DNA of 64,000 bases, taken from contig NZ_CP119075.1 in the NCBI RefSeq assembly GCF_029023725.1, forward strand, positions 925,501 through 989,500, read 5' to 3'. This DNA comes from Synoicihabitans lomoniglobus. GTDB lineage: Bacteria > Verrucomicrobiota > Verrucomicrobiia > Opitutales > Opitutaceae. Positions 24,162 through 33,462 of the stretch are shown here, piece after piece (position 1 is the stretch's first letter; each line of letters opens with the position of its first letter). Under the pieces are notes generated by a model. That model ran no database searches. It saw nothing but the letters and a program-made list of their open reading frames with translations, and was not told the DNA's origin. The position numbers and the translations under genes were made by a program.

Positions 24162-24196
24162 AAGACCGGTCCGACTACAAACTACGACTTACTTCG

Positions 24197-24230
24197 AGCC
24201 ACCCCGCCCTGTGCGGGGTGGCTTTTTTTT
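24197..24230 (+). terminator. Intrinsic terminator of glnA
   Basis: AGCCACCCCGC, loop CCTGT and GCGGGGTGGCT form a perfect 11-bp G+C-rich stem ending in a run of eight T residues, 35 bp after the glnA stop. This is the clearest intrinsic terminator in the window. Confidence 0.95.
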
Positions 24231-24270
24231 CGGTCGCGCTTGGGACTGATTCCACCTTTTTGGACAGCGT

Positions 24271-26175
24271 ATGCCGTCTCCCGCCCACCGCGCCCCTGTT
24301 GGCGTTTGGATCGATCGCTTGGTGGCGGTGGCTTTGATCCTGAACCTGGGGTGGATCACGTGGCATTTGGGCGGCTACCTCGCGGGTTCCATGGCGATTT
24401 CGTTTCCCGTGTTGATGACGACATTGGCCGTGGCCGTGGCGCGCTGGACCCTGCTGGAACCTACCGCGTTGCCGCGGGGCTGGTGGTGGCCCTTGCCGAT
24501 GTTGGCGTATGTCGCACTGCACATGGGCGGACTGGCTCAGGTGCCGGGGCGGGCGTGGCTGGACGGACTGTTGTGGTTTTGGATGGCGGCGGCCTATTGG
24601 TGCGGATTGCAGGTCGCCCGCGAGCCCATGGCGCGTCGCATTTGTGGGGTGGGGGTGGCGGCGTTGACCGTATTGGTGGCGGCGCTGGCGATTTACCAAC
24701 GGGTGGTCGACCCGGCTTGGTTGCCCATGGGACGGCGTCAAGCGCCGCAATTTCTCGCCCGCTCGGGAGGGGCGTTTGGCGTGCCCAACACCATGGCGGC
24801 CTGGATGTTGATCGTATTGCCCCCGGCGCTGATCGGGTGCGTAGGGCGGGGGAGGCGATCCCGTTTGGTGCGAGTGGCCGCAGGAGGGCTGGTGGCGTTG
24901 GCGATGCTGGCGTTGGTTCTCTCGGTATCGCGCGGAGCCTGGTTGGCATGGGTGGGGGTGCTGCTGGTCTGGCCGTTGGCGGAACGTGGGTTGACAGGAG
25001 CGGCGCGGCTGCGGCGTGTGGCGATCGTGGTGGTGGGTATCGGGGGTATCGGAGCGGGCGCTTGGGCGATGTCCCCGGAAGTCAGAAATCGGGTGAGCCA
25101 TCTGCTTGATCAAAAAGGAGAACTCACCCGGCCGATATTGTGGAACGTGGCGTGGAGATTGTGGGAAAGTGCGCCGGTGGGTGGAACCGGAGGAGGCAGC
25201 TACGCCTCTTTGTTTGATCGGGAACGGCCGGTCGGTTTTCGCGATTACCCCACGTGGGCGCATAATGATTATCTGAATACGCTGAGCGACTACGGCGTCA
25301 TCGGTTTCGGGCTGAGCTTTGGTCTGGCCGGGGTGGTGACGGTGTGGCTCGTGCGTCGAAGGGGGGGCGTGAAACTGGATGCCTCCTCGATCGCGACGGA
25401 GTTGCGGTGGCGAGGGGCCGTGGGGTTGGGTCTGCTGGGCTTTGCAGTGGCGACCGTGGTCGACTTCCACCTCAAAATTCCGGCTGCGGCGATGTTGGCG
25501 AGCTTGGCCGCAGCCGGTTGGATAAGTCCGGTGCGGGAGCGTCGTTTTCGCGGCGGTGAGGTGGTCGATCCCCAACGGGGCACGTGGGCGGTGATGCTCG
25601 GTTTGGGTTTCGCGGTGGGCGCGCTTTGGCTGGGTTGGGCGGAAGCTCGGCCGCGTTATCTGGCGGAAGGGTGGCGTTTTGAGGCGAGGGCGCGCATCAA
25701 TCGGCAGGCCGCCGTAACCGACGCATCCGTTTTGCAAAAGGAAATTAAGCCCGGAATCGCGCTGTTGCAGCAGGCGGTGGAGGTCGATCCGGGCAACGAA
25801 CGGGCCTGGAGTGACTTGTCATATGCCCTCTCTCTGTCGGTCCATTGGGAGCCGGCTCAGGCGAATGTAAAAGGAGTTGAAGCCGAGCAGGCGGCGCGTC
25901 GAGCGCTGACGTTGAGCCCCGCCGTCGCGGAACACTGGGTTCGCCTCAGTGTGGCGTTGGATTTGCAAAACCGTTGGAAGGAAGCAGGTAGTGCGATTTC
26001 ATCTGCCTTGGGAATCGCTCCGAACAGTTCGGTTGTGTGGTATTATCAAGGGTTTCACCTGAGTTTGCAGCGCTCCACGCGTTTGATCGCCCGGGCTGCT
26101 TTAGCCACTGCCTTGCGTCTTGACCCTGGAAACAGGGAGGCAAAAGCTCTACTCGCCGCCTTGGAGCGGTCCTAG
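24271..26175 (+). CDS. O-antigen ligase-like membrane protein with C-terminal TPRs
   Basis: A 634-residue polytopic membrane protein. The first ~440 residues hold about twelve hydrophobic segments and the Wzy_C/WaaL region: GGAFGVPNTMAAWMLI, SRGAWLAWVGVLLVWP and the periplasmic loop with the conserved His in YPTWAHNDYLNTLSDYGVIGFG. The last ~170 residues form tetratricopeptide-like helices (LLQQAVEVDPGNERAWSDLSYAL, RRALTLSPAVAEHWVRLSVAL, ATALRLDPGNREAKALLAAL). Such proteins join polysaccharide chains to lipid A or other acceptors, or polymerise exopolysaccharide. No other O-antigen genes are adjacent. Confidence 0.8.
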   Translation: MPSPAHRAPVGVWIDRLVAVALILNLGWITWHLGGYLAGSMAISFPVLMTTLAVAVARWTLLEPTALPRGWWWPLPMLAYVALHMGGLAQVPGRAWLDGLLWFWMAAAYWCGLQVAREPMARRICGVGVAALTVLVAALAIYQRVVDPAWLPMGRRQAPQFLARSGGAFGVPNTMAAWMLIVLPPALIGCVGRGRRSRLVRVAAGGLVALAMLALVLSVSRGAWLAWVGVLLVWPLAERGLTGAARLRRVAIVVVGIGGIGAGAWAMSPEVRNRVSHLLDQKGELTRPILWNVAWRLWESAPVGGTGGGSYASLFDRERPVGFRDYPTWAHNDYLNTLSDYGVIGFGLSFGLAGVVTVWLVRRRGGVKLDASSIATELRWRGAVGLGLLGFAVATVVDFHLKIPAAAMLASLAAAGWISPVRERRFRGGEVVDPQRGTWAVMLGLGFAVGALWLGWAEARPRYLAEGWRFEARARINRQAAVTDASVLQKEIKPGIALLQQAVEVDPGNERAWSDLSYALSLSVHWEPAQANVKGVEAEQAARRALTLSPAVAEHWVRLSVALDLQNRWKEAGSAISSALGIAPNSSVVWYYQGFHLSLQRSTRLIARAALATALRLDPGNREAKALLAALERS

Positions 26176-26198
26176 TTGTTCTTCTTGCGCCCTTTCCC

Positions 26199-27317
26199 AT
26201 GTTCAAACTAACGACCTCGCGCCTTCTTCGCGTCCTTGTGCTGTTGGCGGTCACGACCGCGGTTCACGCTCAGTCGCGTCGAGGTTTGATCCGACTCACC
26301 CGCATCGGACCAACGGTCGAAGTGGAGAACGCTACGGGCGATGAGATCGTCCGCCAAGTGTATCTGCCGTCGCAAAACGGGGAGCGCATCACGGAAGACA
26401 ATATCGTCATCACCACGGGGGACAATTCGCGGGTGATCTTGGTGTTTTCCAACGGTGCGACCATCAATGTGGCGGAGGATTCCAAGTTGGATATCAAGGC
26501 ATTCCGCCAAGACCCGTTTGCGGGCGAATACTCGATTGCGAGCGCCACGGAAGAGCCGCCCGCCCGGTCGCGCACGGAGATCTATCTCGAACGGGGCGAG
26601 TTGGTGGGTAACGTAAAGTCTCTGCGCGACGACTCCACATTCACGGTGGCGACCCCAGCGGGTTCGGCGGGTATTCGTGGGACCACCTTTCGGGTGGTAT
26701 TTCGCCCGACCGGCACGGGACAGGCGTTCTTTTCGGTCACGACACTCGAAGGCGATGTGGGCGTGACGACCGGCACCGGCGAAACGGATGTGCCGGTGGG
26801 GGTGCTCGACCAGCAGGAGATCGAGCTTATCATCGAAGTGGACGATGAAACCGGAGAGGTGACCGTCATTACCCCGACCGAGGAATTGGTGGTGGAAACG
26901 GCTTCACCCGAGACCATGGCGGAGATCACCACCGCCGTGCAGCAATCGGTCGAAGAGGTGCTGGAAATCGTGTTGACCGCCGACGCGGATCAAACCGAGG
27001 CACCGGAGGAAACCGAGGAGCCTTCGGAGCAGGAACAGCCGGTGGAAGATGAAGAGGATGAGGAGGAAGATGAAACCGAGGAGGAACCCGATCAGGACGA
27101 GGCCACCGAGGAGACGGATGAAACCACGGAAGAGACCGCTCCCGAAGAGGGAGATGCCGGGGAGGAAAGCACCGCCGGAGAGGAATCCACCTCCAATGAT
27201 TTTAACGAAAATGGCGATTCCGGGGAGGAGCCGACTCCGGAAAATCGGCCCGAAGAGCCGACTCAAACCCCTTCCCCGATCGATACCGATGAGACCACTC
27301 CGGGGGCCGGCGGGTAA
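26199..27317 (+). CDS. Exported FecR-domain protein with acidic tail
   Basis: A 372-residue exported protein: signal peptide (LLRVLVLLAVTTAVHAQ), then a FecR domain seen in ITTGDNSRVILVFSNGATINVAEDSKLDI and LVGNVKSLRDDSTFTVATPAGSAGIRGTTFRVVF. The last ~130 residues are almost wholly Glu, Asp, Thr and Pro (for example EDEEDEEEDETEEEPDQDE), a disordered, highly acidic tail. It lies 77 bp upstream of the CHASE2 cyclase; FecR-domain proteins next to CHASE2 cyclases are a recurrent pairing. It may be the periplasmic partner of the CHASE2 sensor (inference). The acid-rich tail could bind cations. Confidence 0.82.
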   Translation: MFKLTTSRLLRVLVLLAVTTAVHAQSRRGLIRLTRIGPTVEVENATGDEIVRQVYLPSQNGERITEDNIVITTGDNSRVILVFSNGATINVAEDSKLDIKAFRQDPFAGEYSIASATEEPPARSRTEIYLERGELVGNVKSLRDDSTFTVATPAGSAGIRGTTFRVVFRPTGTGQAFFSVTTLEGDVGVTTGTGETDVPVGVLDQQEIELIIEVDDETGEVTVITPTEELVVETASPETMAEITTAVQQSVEEVLEIVLTADADQTEAPEETEEPSEQEQPVEDEEDEEEDETEEEPDQDEATEETDETTEETAPEEGDAGEESTAGEESTSNDFNENGDSGEEPTPENRPEEPTQTPSPIDTDETTPGAGG

Positions 27318-27394
27318 ATGGTTCGAGTGCTCGGTAGACGATCGAGAGCCCGTGCCGACATGGTGCGGGTTTTGAAGCGACGTCGTAAATTGCC

Positions 27395-29662
27395 ATGAAC
27401 CGAAAACGACTGAAGTCGCTGGGCTTGGTGGTGGCGCTGTTGCCGGTTCCGCTCCTGTGGTGCGTGCTATTTTCGATGGGGGGACTGAACCGAGCCCGCG
27501 ATTGGTCGATGGACTTGCGGTTCTGGCTGCGAGGGGAGCTGGAAGCTCCGGTGAAGGTCGTCTATGTCGACATCGATTCCAAAGCCATCGATGCCAAAGA
27601 GATCGGGGGATGGCCGTGGAGTCGGCACTATTTTGCCACGGTCGCTCGCACGTTGATCGAGGAAGCCGGCGTGAAGGTGGTCGGAATCGATATCGTGCTG
27701 TCCGACTCCGGCGTGGCGGAGATCGCGGATCTGGAGAAGCTGATCGCAGGCAATCGTGAGTTCGGTCGTTATCTACACTCGGATCAGCCGGTGGTGTTGG
27801 CGGCATCGTTTTCCGGCAATCAGTTTCGAGACGTTAATGGCAACTTGTATCGCCGCGAACTGCCCCGCTTGAGCGACGGTTTGCCGCCCATCGATCAGAT
27901 TGAAGGACCGGAAGTGCCCAACTTCATGGTCGGGCACCGCGCCCCGCCTTATGCTCCGGGCGGCGTCGGATTGATCGACACGGATTTTGGTGGCACGCGG
28001 CGGGTGCCTTTGTGGGCGCCGACAAACGTGCGCACTTACTTCCATCTCTCGATCGAGATCCTGCGGCGTTACTGGGATGTGGGGGATTTCGGCGTGAAGG
28101 TGAATGGGGACGTGCTCGAGTTTGTTTCGGAGGATGGTCAGTTGCTCCACAGCGTGCCGATGCTCGACGGTCAGATGTTGGAGGTGAATTGGTTCTCCAA
28201 ATGGAATTCATCGGCGCAAAATCCGCGTATCAGCTTTGCCGATGTGTATGCCTATGCCCACTTGCTCACTTCGGGAGATGAGGTATCGGAAGCCAGTGCG
28301 CGTGAGTTTTTCGCCCAGGATGATTTTAAGGATGCCATCGTGCTGATCGGGCCGGTGGATCCCTTGCTGCAGGACCTCGCCCCCACACCGCTTGATCCCG
28401 AGCCCGTGCCCAAAGTCGGTGTGCACGGCAATGTCATCAAGACCATCGCTTCGGGCATATACCTGCAACGGCTCCCGCCCTGGCAGATCTATTCCATCGT
28501 ATTCGGACTGACCATCGTGGTGAGCGTGATGTCCTCGTGGGGCGGAGGCAGCAGTGGGTTGGCGCGACTTTTGGCCATCCTTCTCATGCTGGGCTACCTC
28601 TATCTGTCGATCCATTGGTTCATCGATAATCATTTGGTGTTGCCCATGGTCACCCCGGTGGGGTCGGCGCTCTCCACGACGTTGCTCGCCGTCGGTTGGC
28701 AGGCCATGCGGGAGCAAAAAGCCAAGGGTCGCATCAAGGGCATGTTTGGCACCTACCTCGCCCCCATGGTCGTCGAATCGATGGTGGAGTCCGGTCGTGA
28801 TCCGGAGCTCGGGGGCCATGATGCCGAGATCACCGCCTATTTTTCGGACATTCAGAGTTTCTCCGCGTTTTCCGAAGTGCTGACGTCTTCGCAACTCGGC
28901 GAGTTGCTCAATGAGTATCTCACCGCCTGCACGGATATCATCCAGGCGGAGGGAGGCACGCTCGATAAATACATCGGTGATGCCGTGGTCGCCATGTTTG
29001 GAGCGCCGGTTGATCTGGAAAACCACGCCTACAAAGCCTGTCTTACGAGCCAACTTGTGCAGGTGCGCTTGGATGAACTGCGTCAAAAATGGATCTCCGA
29101 AGGCGATAAGTGGCCCGCGCTGGTGCACCAAATGCGCACCCGGATCGGTCTTAACACCGGCGATTGCATGATTGGCAACATGGGCAGTCGCACGCGTTTC
29201 AACTACACCATGATGGGCGACAATGTGAACCTCGCCGCCCGGATGGAAAGCGGGGCGAAAAGCTGGGGCTCCTTCAACATGGTGACCGAAGCGACCCGTG
29301 ACGCGTGTGAGAAACATGGTGGGGATCGCATCGTTTTCCGACCTCTCGGGCGCATCATCGTGAAGGGACGTTCCAAGCCGGTGCCGATCTTCGACATCGT
29401 GGGTCTGCGAGAGAATTTGTCCGCAGACACCTTCAAGTGTATCGATTTGTTCCAGCAGGGCATGGCGCACTATTACCGGCGCGATTGGGCCGGCGCGGCC
29501 GAGCGGTTCCAACAGAGCGCCACCTTGGAGCCGGTGCAGCCCGGACGAGATCTGGGCGTTAAATCGACCCCGTCGTTGGTTTATCGCGGTATCGTCGCGG
29601 AGATGGAGCGCAATCCGCCTCCGGCGGATTGGGACGGCGTTTACGTGATGACCGAAAAGTGA
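27395..29662 (+). CDS. CHASE2-domain class III adenylate/guanylate cyclase
   Basis: A 755-residue receptor-type cyclase. A first membrane segment (residues 10-30) is followed by an extracytoplasmic CHASE2 sensor (VVYVDIDSKAIDAKEIGGWPWSR; VVGIDIVLSD; DAIVLIGPVDPLLQD; GVHGNVIKTIASG). Three membrane segments (about 365-440) come next, then the cyclase domain: metal-binding AYFSDIQSFSAFSE, substrate/metal GTLDKYIGDAVVAMFG (Lys and Asp), and transition-state MMGDNVNLAARMES (Asn, Arg). All catalytic residues are present; the Lys and Asp favour ATP as substrate. The C-terminal ~90 residues are TPR-like. It should make cAMP in response to an envelope signal. Confidence 0.92.
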   Translation: MNRKRLKSLGLVVALLPVPLLWCVLFSMGGLNRARDWSMDLRFWLRGELEAPVKVVYVDIDSKAIDAKEIGGWPWSRHYFATVARTLIEEAGVKVVGIDIVLSDSGVAEIADLEKLIAGNREFGRYLHSDQPVVLAASFSGNQFRDVNGNLYRRELPRLSDGLPPIDQIEGPEVPNFMVGHRAPPYAPGGVGLIDTDFGGTRRVPLWAPTNVRTYFHLSIEILRRYWDVGDFGVKVNGDVLEFVSEDGQLLHSVPMLDGQMLEVNWFSKWNSSAQNPRISFADVYAYAHLLTSGDEVSEASAREFFAQDDFKDAIVLIGPVDPLLQDLAPTPLDPEPVPKVGVHGNVIKTIASGIYLQRLPPWQIYSIVFGLTIVVSVMSSWGGGSSGLARLLAILLMLGYLYLSIHWFIDNHLVLPMVTPVGSALSTTLLAVGWQAMREQKAKGRIKGMFGTYLAPMVVESMVESGRDPELGGHDAEITAYFSDIQSFSAFSEVLTSSQLGELLNEYLTACTDIIQAEGGTLDKYIGDAVVAMFGAPVDLENHAYKACLTSQLVQVRLDELRQKWISEGDKWPALVHQMRTRIGLNTGDCMIGNMGSRTRFNYTMMGDNVNLAARMESGAKSWGSFNMVTEATRDACEKHGGDRIVFRPLGRIIVKGRSKPVPIFDIVGLRENLSADTFKCIDLFQQGMAHYYRRDWAGAAERFQQSATLEPVQPGRDLGVKSTPSLVYRGIVAEMERNPPPADWDGVYVMTEK

Positions 29663-29740
29663 GTTGGGCGGACCAGCGTGACGAAATCGCGTCGGGAGTG
29701 AACCAGCGAGCGCCCGTCTGCGACCTTGGGGTGAAAAGCG

Positions 29741-30298
29741 ATGAAAAGAGACGCCCGCCAAATCCTGACCGAACTGCTGGTCTTGAATGCTCAGGGCGGT
29801 GACGCGGCCGCGTTTGGCCAGTTGCATGACCTGTGGCAGGCCGACTTGAAACGATTGGCGGTGGGGCGCGTGGAGCGGGCGGATGCCGCCGCCGAGGTCG
29901 CCCAAGATGCGTGGGTGACGATTGCCCGGAGCCTGCGTCGGCTCGATGACCCCGCCTGCTTTCCGCGCTGGGCGTTTCGGATTCTCGAGCGACGCTGCGC
30001 GGATTGGATCCGCCGGCGGCAGACCGAGCGGCGTCACGCGGCTGAGTTGGCCGCCATCGGCGAAACGAATACGGCTCCGTCCGTCCTGCCGCCGCCGTCC
30101 GAAGAGGTGCTGGTATTGCGGGAAGCGATCACGCAGCTCGAAGGGGATGCGCGCCACCTGCTGAAACTATTTTATGAGACGGGGCTTTCGGTGAACGAAA
30201 TCGCCGAAGTCCTGGGCGTGCCGGTCGGCACGGTGAAATCCCGTCTCTTCCACACCCGGGAAGCACTCAAACGTCAGCTCGAAAGGATGAAATCATGA
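29741..30298 (+). CDS. ECF-type RNA polymerase sigma factor (second module)
   Basis: A 185-residue sigma factor with region 2 (GGDAAAFGQLHDLWQADLKRLAVGR, AAEVAQDAWVTIARSLRRLDDPACFPRWAFRILERRCADWIRRRQ) and region 4 (LREAITQLEGDARHLLKLFYETGLSVNEIAEVLGVPVGTVKSRLFHTREAL). Spacing and length suit the ECF group. Its stop overlaps the next gene by ATGA. It is 78 bp downstream of the cyclase and may be a separate transcription unit. Confidence 0.92.
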   Translation: MKRDARQILTELLVLNAQGGDAAAFGQLHDLWQADLKRLAVGRVERADAAAEVAQDAWVTIARSLRRLDDPACFPRWAFRILERRCADWIRRRQTERRHAAELAAIGETNTAPSVLPPPSEEVLVLREAITQLEGDARHLLKLFYETGLSVNEIAEVLGVPVGTVKSRLFHTREALKRQLERMKS

Positions 30299-30666
30299 AA
30301 AACCTGGATGAACAAATCGCGGCCGCCCTGCGCGGCTCCGCCGTCGGCGATGAACTCGCCGCCGAACCCAACCTGGCCGAGGAATTGATCATCGCGTTTC
30401 GCGGCCGCAACCACTGGACCAATCTGCTCGCGGTGCTGTTCAGTGTTGGCGGTCTCGGCGTCGCCATCTGGTCGGGTCTCCATTTCTACGAAGCGGAGGC
30501 CGTGCGGGAACAACTTCTGTGGGGCGGAGTGTGCCTCTTCATGATCCTCTTCATTTCCTTCATGAAGGTGTGGTTCTGGATGGAGATGCACAGCAACCGG
30601 GTGTTGCGCGAAGTGAAGCGCGTCGAGCTGTTGCTCCTGCAGCATCTCGATCGGGGCGACGCTTGA
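30295..30666 (+). CDS. Small two-pass membrane protein coupled to ECF sigma factor
   Basis: A 123-residue protein beginning MKNLDEQIAAALRGSAVGDELA, with two membrane segments (LLAVLFSVGGLGVAIWSGL and LLWGGVCLFMILFISFMKVWFW) and a basic, amphipathic C-terminal helix (NRVLREVKRVELLLLQHL). It resembles small membrane proteins of the DUF6768 type that follow ECF sigma genes, but that family name is from memory and not certain. Coupled translation with the sigma gene suggests it controls sigma activity. An intrinsic terminator follows. Confidence 0.65.
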   Translation: MKNLDEQIAAALRGSAVGDELAAEPNLAEELIIAFRGRNHWTNLLAVLFSVGGLGVAIWSGLHFYEAEAVREQLLWGGVCLFMILFISFMKVWFWMEMHSNRVLREVKRVELLLLQHLDRGDA

Positions 30667-30682
30667 ACCCGGATACAAAAAA

Positions 30683-30708
30683 GCCCGGACCGCGTGCGCG
30701 ATCCGGGC
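30683..30708. terminator. Bidirectional intrinsic terminator
   Basis: GCCCGGA and TCCGGGC pair over 7 bp around a 12-base G+C-rich loop that can extend the stem. Six A residues precede it and seven T residues follow shortly after (GGAAAGTATTTTTTT), so it can end transcripts from both the ECF operon and the convergent ilvB gene. Confidence 0.85.
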
Positions 30709-30735
30709 GGAAAGTATTTTTTTAATGGATACCGA

Positions 30736-32514
30736 TCATTTGAGGATCATCTCCTTCACTGTCTTGCCGGCGGGCACCATGGGCATGACGTGTTCGGTAT
30801 ACGGCACGATCACGTCGAGGACGTAGGGACCGTCGTGGTCGAGCATCTCCTGGATAGCCTCGCGGAGCTCGGACTTCTTGATCACCTGGCGACCCTTGAC
30901 ACCGTAGCCCTCGGCGATCTTGACGAAGTCGGGGTAGAGCGCAGCGGGGTTGTCGGGACCACCGATGTTGTCCTGATCACCCAGGACGGTGTTGCCGCGG
31001 ATGCTGTTGTAGAACCGATCTTCCCACTGCACCACCATGCCGAGATGCTGGTTGTTGAGGATGAGCGCCTTGGCGTTGATCTTCTCGATCTTGGCGGTGG
31101 CGAGCTCCTGAATGTTCATGGCGAACGAGCCGTCCCCGTCGATGTCGATGACCTCCTTGTCGGGGGCGGCGACCTTGGCGCCGAGGGCAGCCGGATAGCC
31201 GAAGCCCATGGCACCGAGCCCGAGCGAACTGATGTAGCGGCGCGGCTCGTCGTAGCGGTAGAACTGGGCGGCCCACATCTGGTGCTGTCCGACGCCGGTG
31301 GTGATAATGGCGTCGCCCTTGGTTTGCTCGTAGAGGACCTTGATGGCTTCCTGCGAGGTGATGTGGGGGCTGTCTTCGAAAGCGAACGGATGGTCCCGCT
31401 TCCAGCCATTGACCTTGTCGTGCCAGGCGGAGGTGTCGGGCGGGGTGAACTTGTGAGCGGCGATGAGCTCGTTGAGACGTCCGAGCGCCTGTTTGATGTC
31501 GGCCACGATGGGCAGATCGACACTCTTGTTCTTGTTGTGCTCGGAGGCGTCGATGTCGATGTGCACGATGTGCTTTGCATCGGGCGCGAACTTGTCGACG
31601 TTGCCGGTGATGCGGTCATCGAAGCGGGCCCCGAAACAGAGCAACAGGTCGCATTGGTCGACGGCCCAGTTGCCGTAAGCCGCGCCGTGCATGCCGAACC
31701 ACTGGAGCGAGAGCTCGTGGGTTTCGGGGAACGCGCCCACGCCCATCAGCGTGGTGGCGACGGGAATGTTGGCCGCCACGGCAAATTCTTTCAGCTCGGT
31801 ATAAGCTTCGGCGGAAACGATACCACCGCCGACGTAGAGCATCGGGCGTTCGGCGTTTGCCACGAGTTCGAGCACCTTGAGCAGATTCTCGTCGGAAGCG
31901 ACGGGCGTGTGGTTGATCGTCGGGTTGGCGAACTCGACGGAAGCCGGGAAGACGGGGGTGAGGCGCGCCTGTTGCACGTCTTTGGGAATATCGATGACGA
32001 CGGGACCGGGACGACCGCTGCGGGCGAGATGAAACGCCTCTTTAAAGATACGCGGCAGATCGGCCGCATCCATGACGAGGTAGGAATGCTTCACGATCGG
32101 CAGGGTCATGCCGTAGAAGTCGGTCTCCTGAAACGCGCTCTTGCCGATGAATTTCGAGTAAACCTGACCGGTCAGCGCGACCATGGGAATCGAGTCCATG
32201 TAGGCATCGGCGATGGCCGAAACGAGGTTGGTGGCTCCGGGACCGCTGGTCGCCATGCACACGCCGACGTCGCCTTTGACGCGGGCGTAACCCTCGGCGG
32301 CGAACGAACCGCCTTGCTCGTGGCGGGGCAGGATCGTGCGGATCTTGTCGGTGCGGGCGAGGGCTTGGTGCAGCTCCTGCGACGCGCCGCCGGGATAGGC
32401 GAAAATCACGTCCACGCCTTCACGAATGAGGCTTTCGACTACGACGTCGGCCCCGTTCATTTCGCGGCCGATCTCGGGCGAGGGGAAATCAGTGGGTTCA
32501 GTGGACGTTTTCAT
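30736..32514 (-). CDS. ilvB: Acetolactate synthase large (catalytic) subunit
   Basis: A 592-residue thiamine-diphosphate enzyme making acetolactate or acetohydroxybutyrate for branched-chain amino acids. The N-terminal domain has [17 protein letters not shown] with the catalytic Glu, and [15 protein letters not shown]. The middle FAD-binding domain holds [14 protein letters not shown]. The C-terminal ThDP-binding motif is [39 protein letters not shown]. Length is standard. No small regulatory subunit (ilvH/ilvN) is encoded next to it. Confidence 0.95.
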   Translation of the reverse strand: MKTSTEPTDFPSPEIGREMNGADVVVESLIREGVDVIFAYPGGASQELHQALARTDKIRTILPRHEQGGSFAAEGYARVKGDVGVCMATSGPGATNLVSAIADAYMDSIPMVALTGQVYSKFIGKSAFQETDFYGMTLPIVKHSYLVMDAADLPRIFKEAFHLARSGRPGPVVIDIPKDVQQARLTPVFPASVEFANPTINHTPVASDENLLKVLELVANAERPMLYVGGGIVSAEAYTELKEFAVAANIPVATTLMGVGAFPETHELSLQWFGMHGAAYGNWAVDQCDLLLCFGARFDDRITGNVDKFAPDAKHIVHIDIDASEHNKNKSVDLPIVADIKQALGRLNELIAAHKFTPPDTSAWHDKVNGWKRDHPFAFEDSPHITSQEAIKVLYEQTKGDAIITTGVGQHQMWAAQFYRYDEPRRYISSLGLGAMGFGYPAALGAKVAAPDKEVIDIDGDGSFAMNIQELATAKIEKINAKALILNNQHLGMVVQWEDRFYNSIRGNTVLGDQDNIGGPDNPAALYPDFVKIAEGYGVKGRQVIKKSELREAIQEMLDHDGPYVLDVIVPYTEHVMPMVPAGKTVKEMILK

Positions 32515-32655
32515 AGCGCAATATGGTCAGGCAAAAGGAGGCGGATAAAAACGTAGCGAGGTCCCGACTGGCAAGCGCTTTAAGTGAGTCGTGAATCACG
32601 CCGTGAGGAGACTTTGCAGTTGGTCTCAGTCTGCATTGCGCCTCAGCATCGCGGC

Positions 32656-33441
32656 GTGATTCGTATTCTTTTCATTGGAGACATCGTGGGCCGGCCGGGT
32701 CGGGACAAAATCGCGACGTGGGTTAAACGCCTGCGGGACAAGCACCAGCTCAACTTTGTCATCGCCAATGCGGAAAATGCCGCCGCCGGGGCCGGCATCA
32801 CCGGATCCATCGCGCGCACGCTGTTGGAACAGGGCATTGATGCCATCACCCTGGGAGACCACGTCTGGGATCAACGCGGCTGGGAGCACGAGATCGACGG
32901 TTTGCCGAAGGTGTGTCGTCCCGCGAATCTGCCCACCGACTGCCCCGGGCGCGATCACGTCGTGCTGGAGAGCAAGGGGTTTCGACTGGCTGTTTTTACG
33001 GTGCTGGGGCGCACGTTTTTGAACATGAAATCGGACTGCCCGTTTCATTGCGCGGACGCCATGTTGACCAAAACCGTGGGAGCCGGGACGGCTGATGCGG
33101 CGTTGGTGGAGATACATGCCGAGGCGACGTCGGAGAAAATCGCGCTGGGTTGGCATCTGGACGGTCGCGCGATGGGCGTGCTCGGCACCCACACGCACGT
33201 GCCGACAGCCGACGCCGAGGTGCGGCCGAAAGGCACCGCCTACATCAGCGATGTCGGCATGACCGGTCCCTATCACAGTGTGCTGGGCCGTCAGGTGGAG
33301 CCGGTCGTGGGTCGGTTTCTCGACGGCATGCCGCGTCGGTTCGGCGTCGCCGAAGATGACACGCGCCTCTCGTCGGTATTAATCGAATACGACCCGGTCA
33401 CCAAACGCGCGACAAGTTGCGAGCTGCTGGTGGTGAAGTGA
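32656..33441 (+). CDS. YmdB-family metallophosphoesterase
   Basis: A 261-residue binuclear-metal phosphoesterase of the TIGR00282/YmdB family. The metal ligands are seen in RILFIGDIVGRPGRD (Asp), NFVIANAENAAAGAGIT (Asn, Glu), ITLGDHVWDQRGW (Asp, His) and the closing GVLGTHTHVPTADAEV (His pair). Bacillus YmdB is a cAMP/2',3'-cyclic phosphodiesterase affecting biofilm choice and RNA turnover, and the gene often lies near rny; no rny is seen here. The start is GTG 32656, which gives the family N-terminus (VIRILFIGD). Confidence 0.9.
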   Translation: MIRILFIGDIVGRPGRDKIATWVKRLRDKHQLNFVIANAENAAAGAGITGSIARTLLEQGIDAITLGDHVWDQRGWEHEIDGLPKVCRPANLPTDCPGRDHVVLESKGFRLAVFTVLGRTFLNMKSDCPFHCADAMLTKTVGAGTADAALVEIHAEATSEKIALGWHLDGRAMGVLGTHTHVPTADAEVRPKGTAYISDVGMTGPYHSVLGRQVEPVVGRFLDGMPRRFGVAEDDTRLSSVLIEYDPVTKRATSCELLVVK

Positions 33442-33462
33442 GTGCAATGCAGTATTGCGTCA

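Noticed and set aside
28208..30157. A 649-codon open frame opposite the CHASE2 cyclase and ECF gene
   Set aside because: It spans two well-supported genes on the other strand and shows no family signature.
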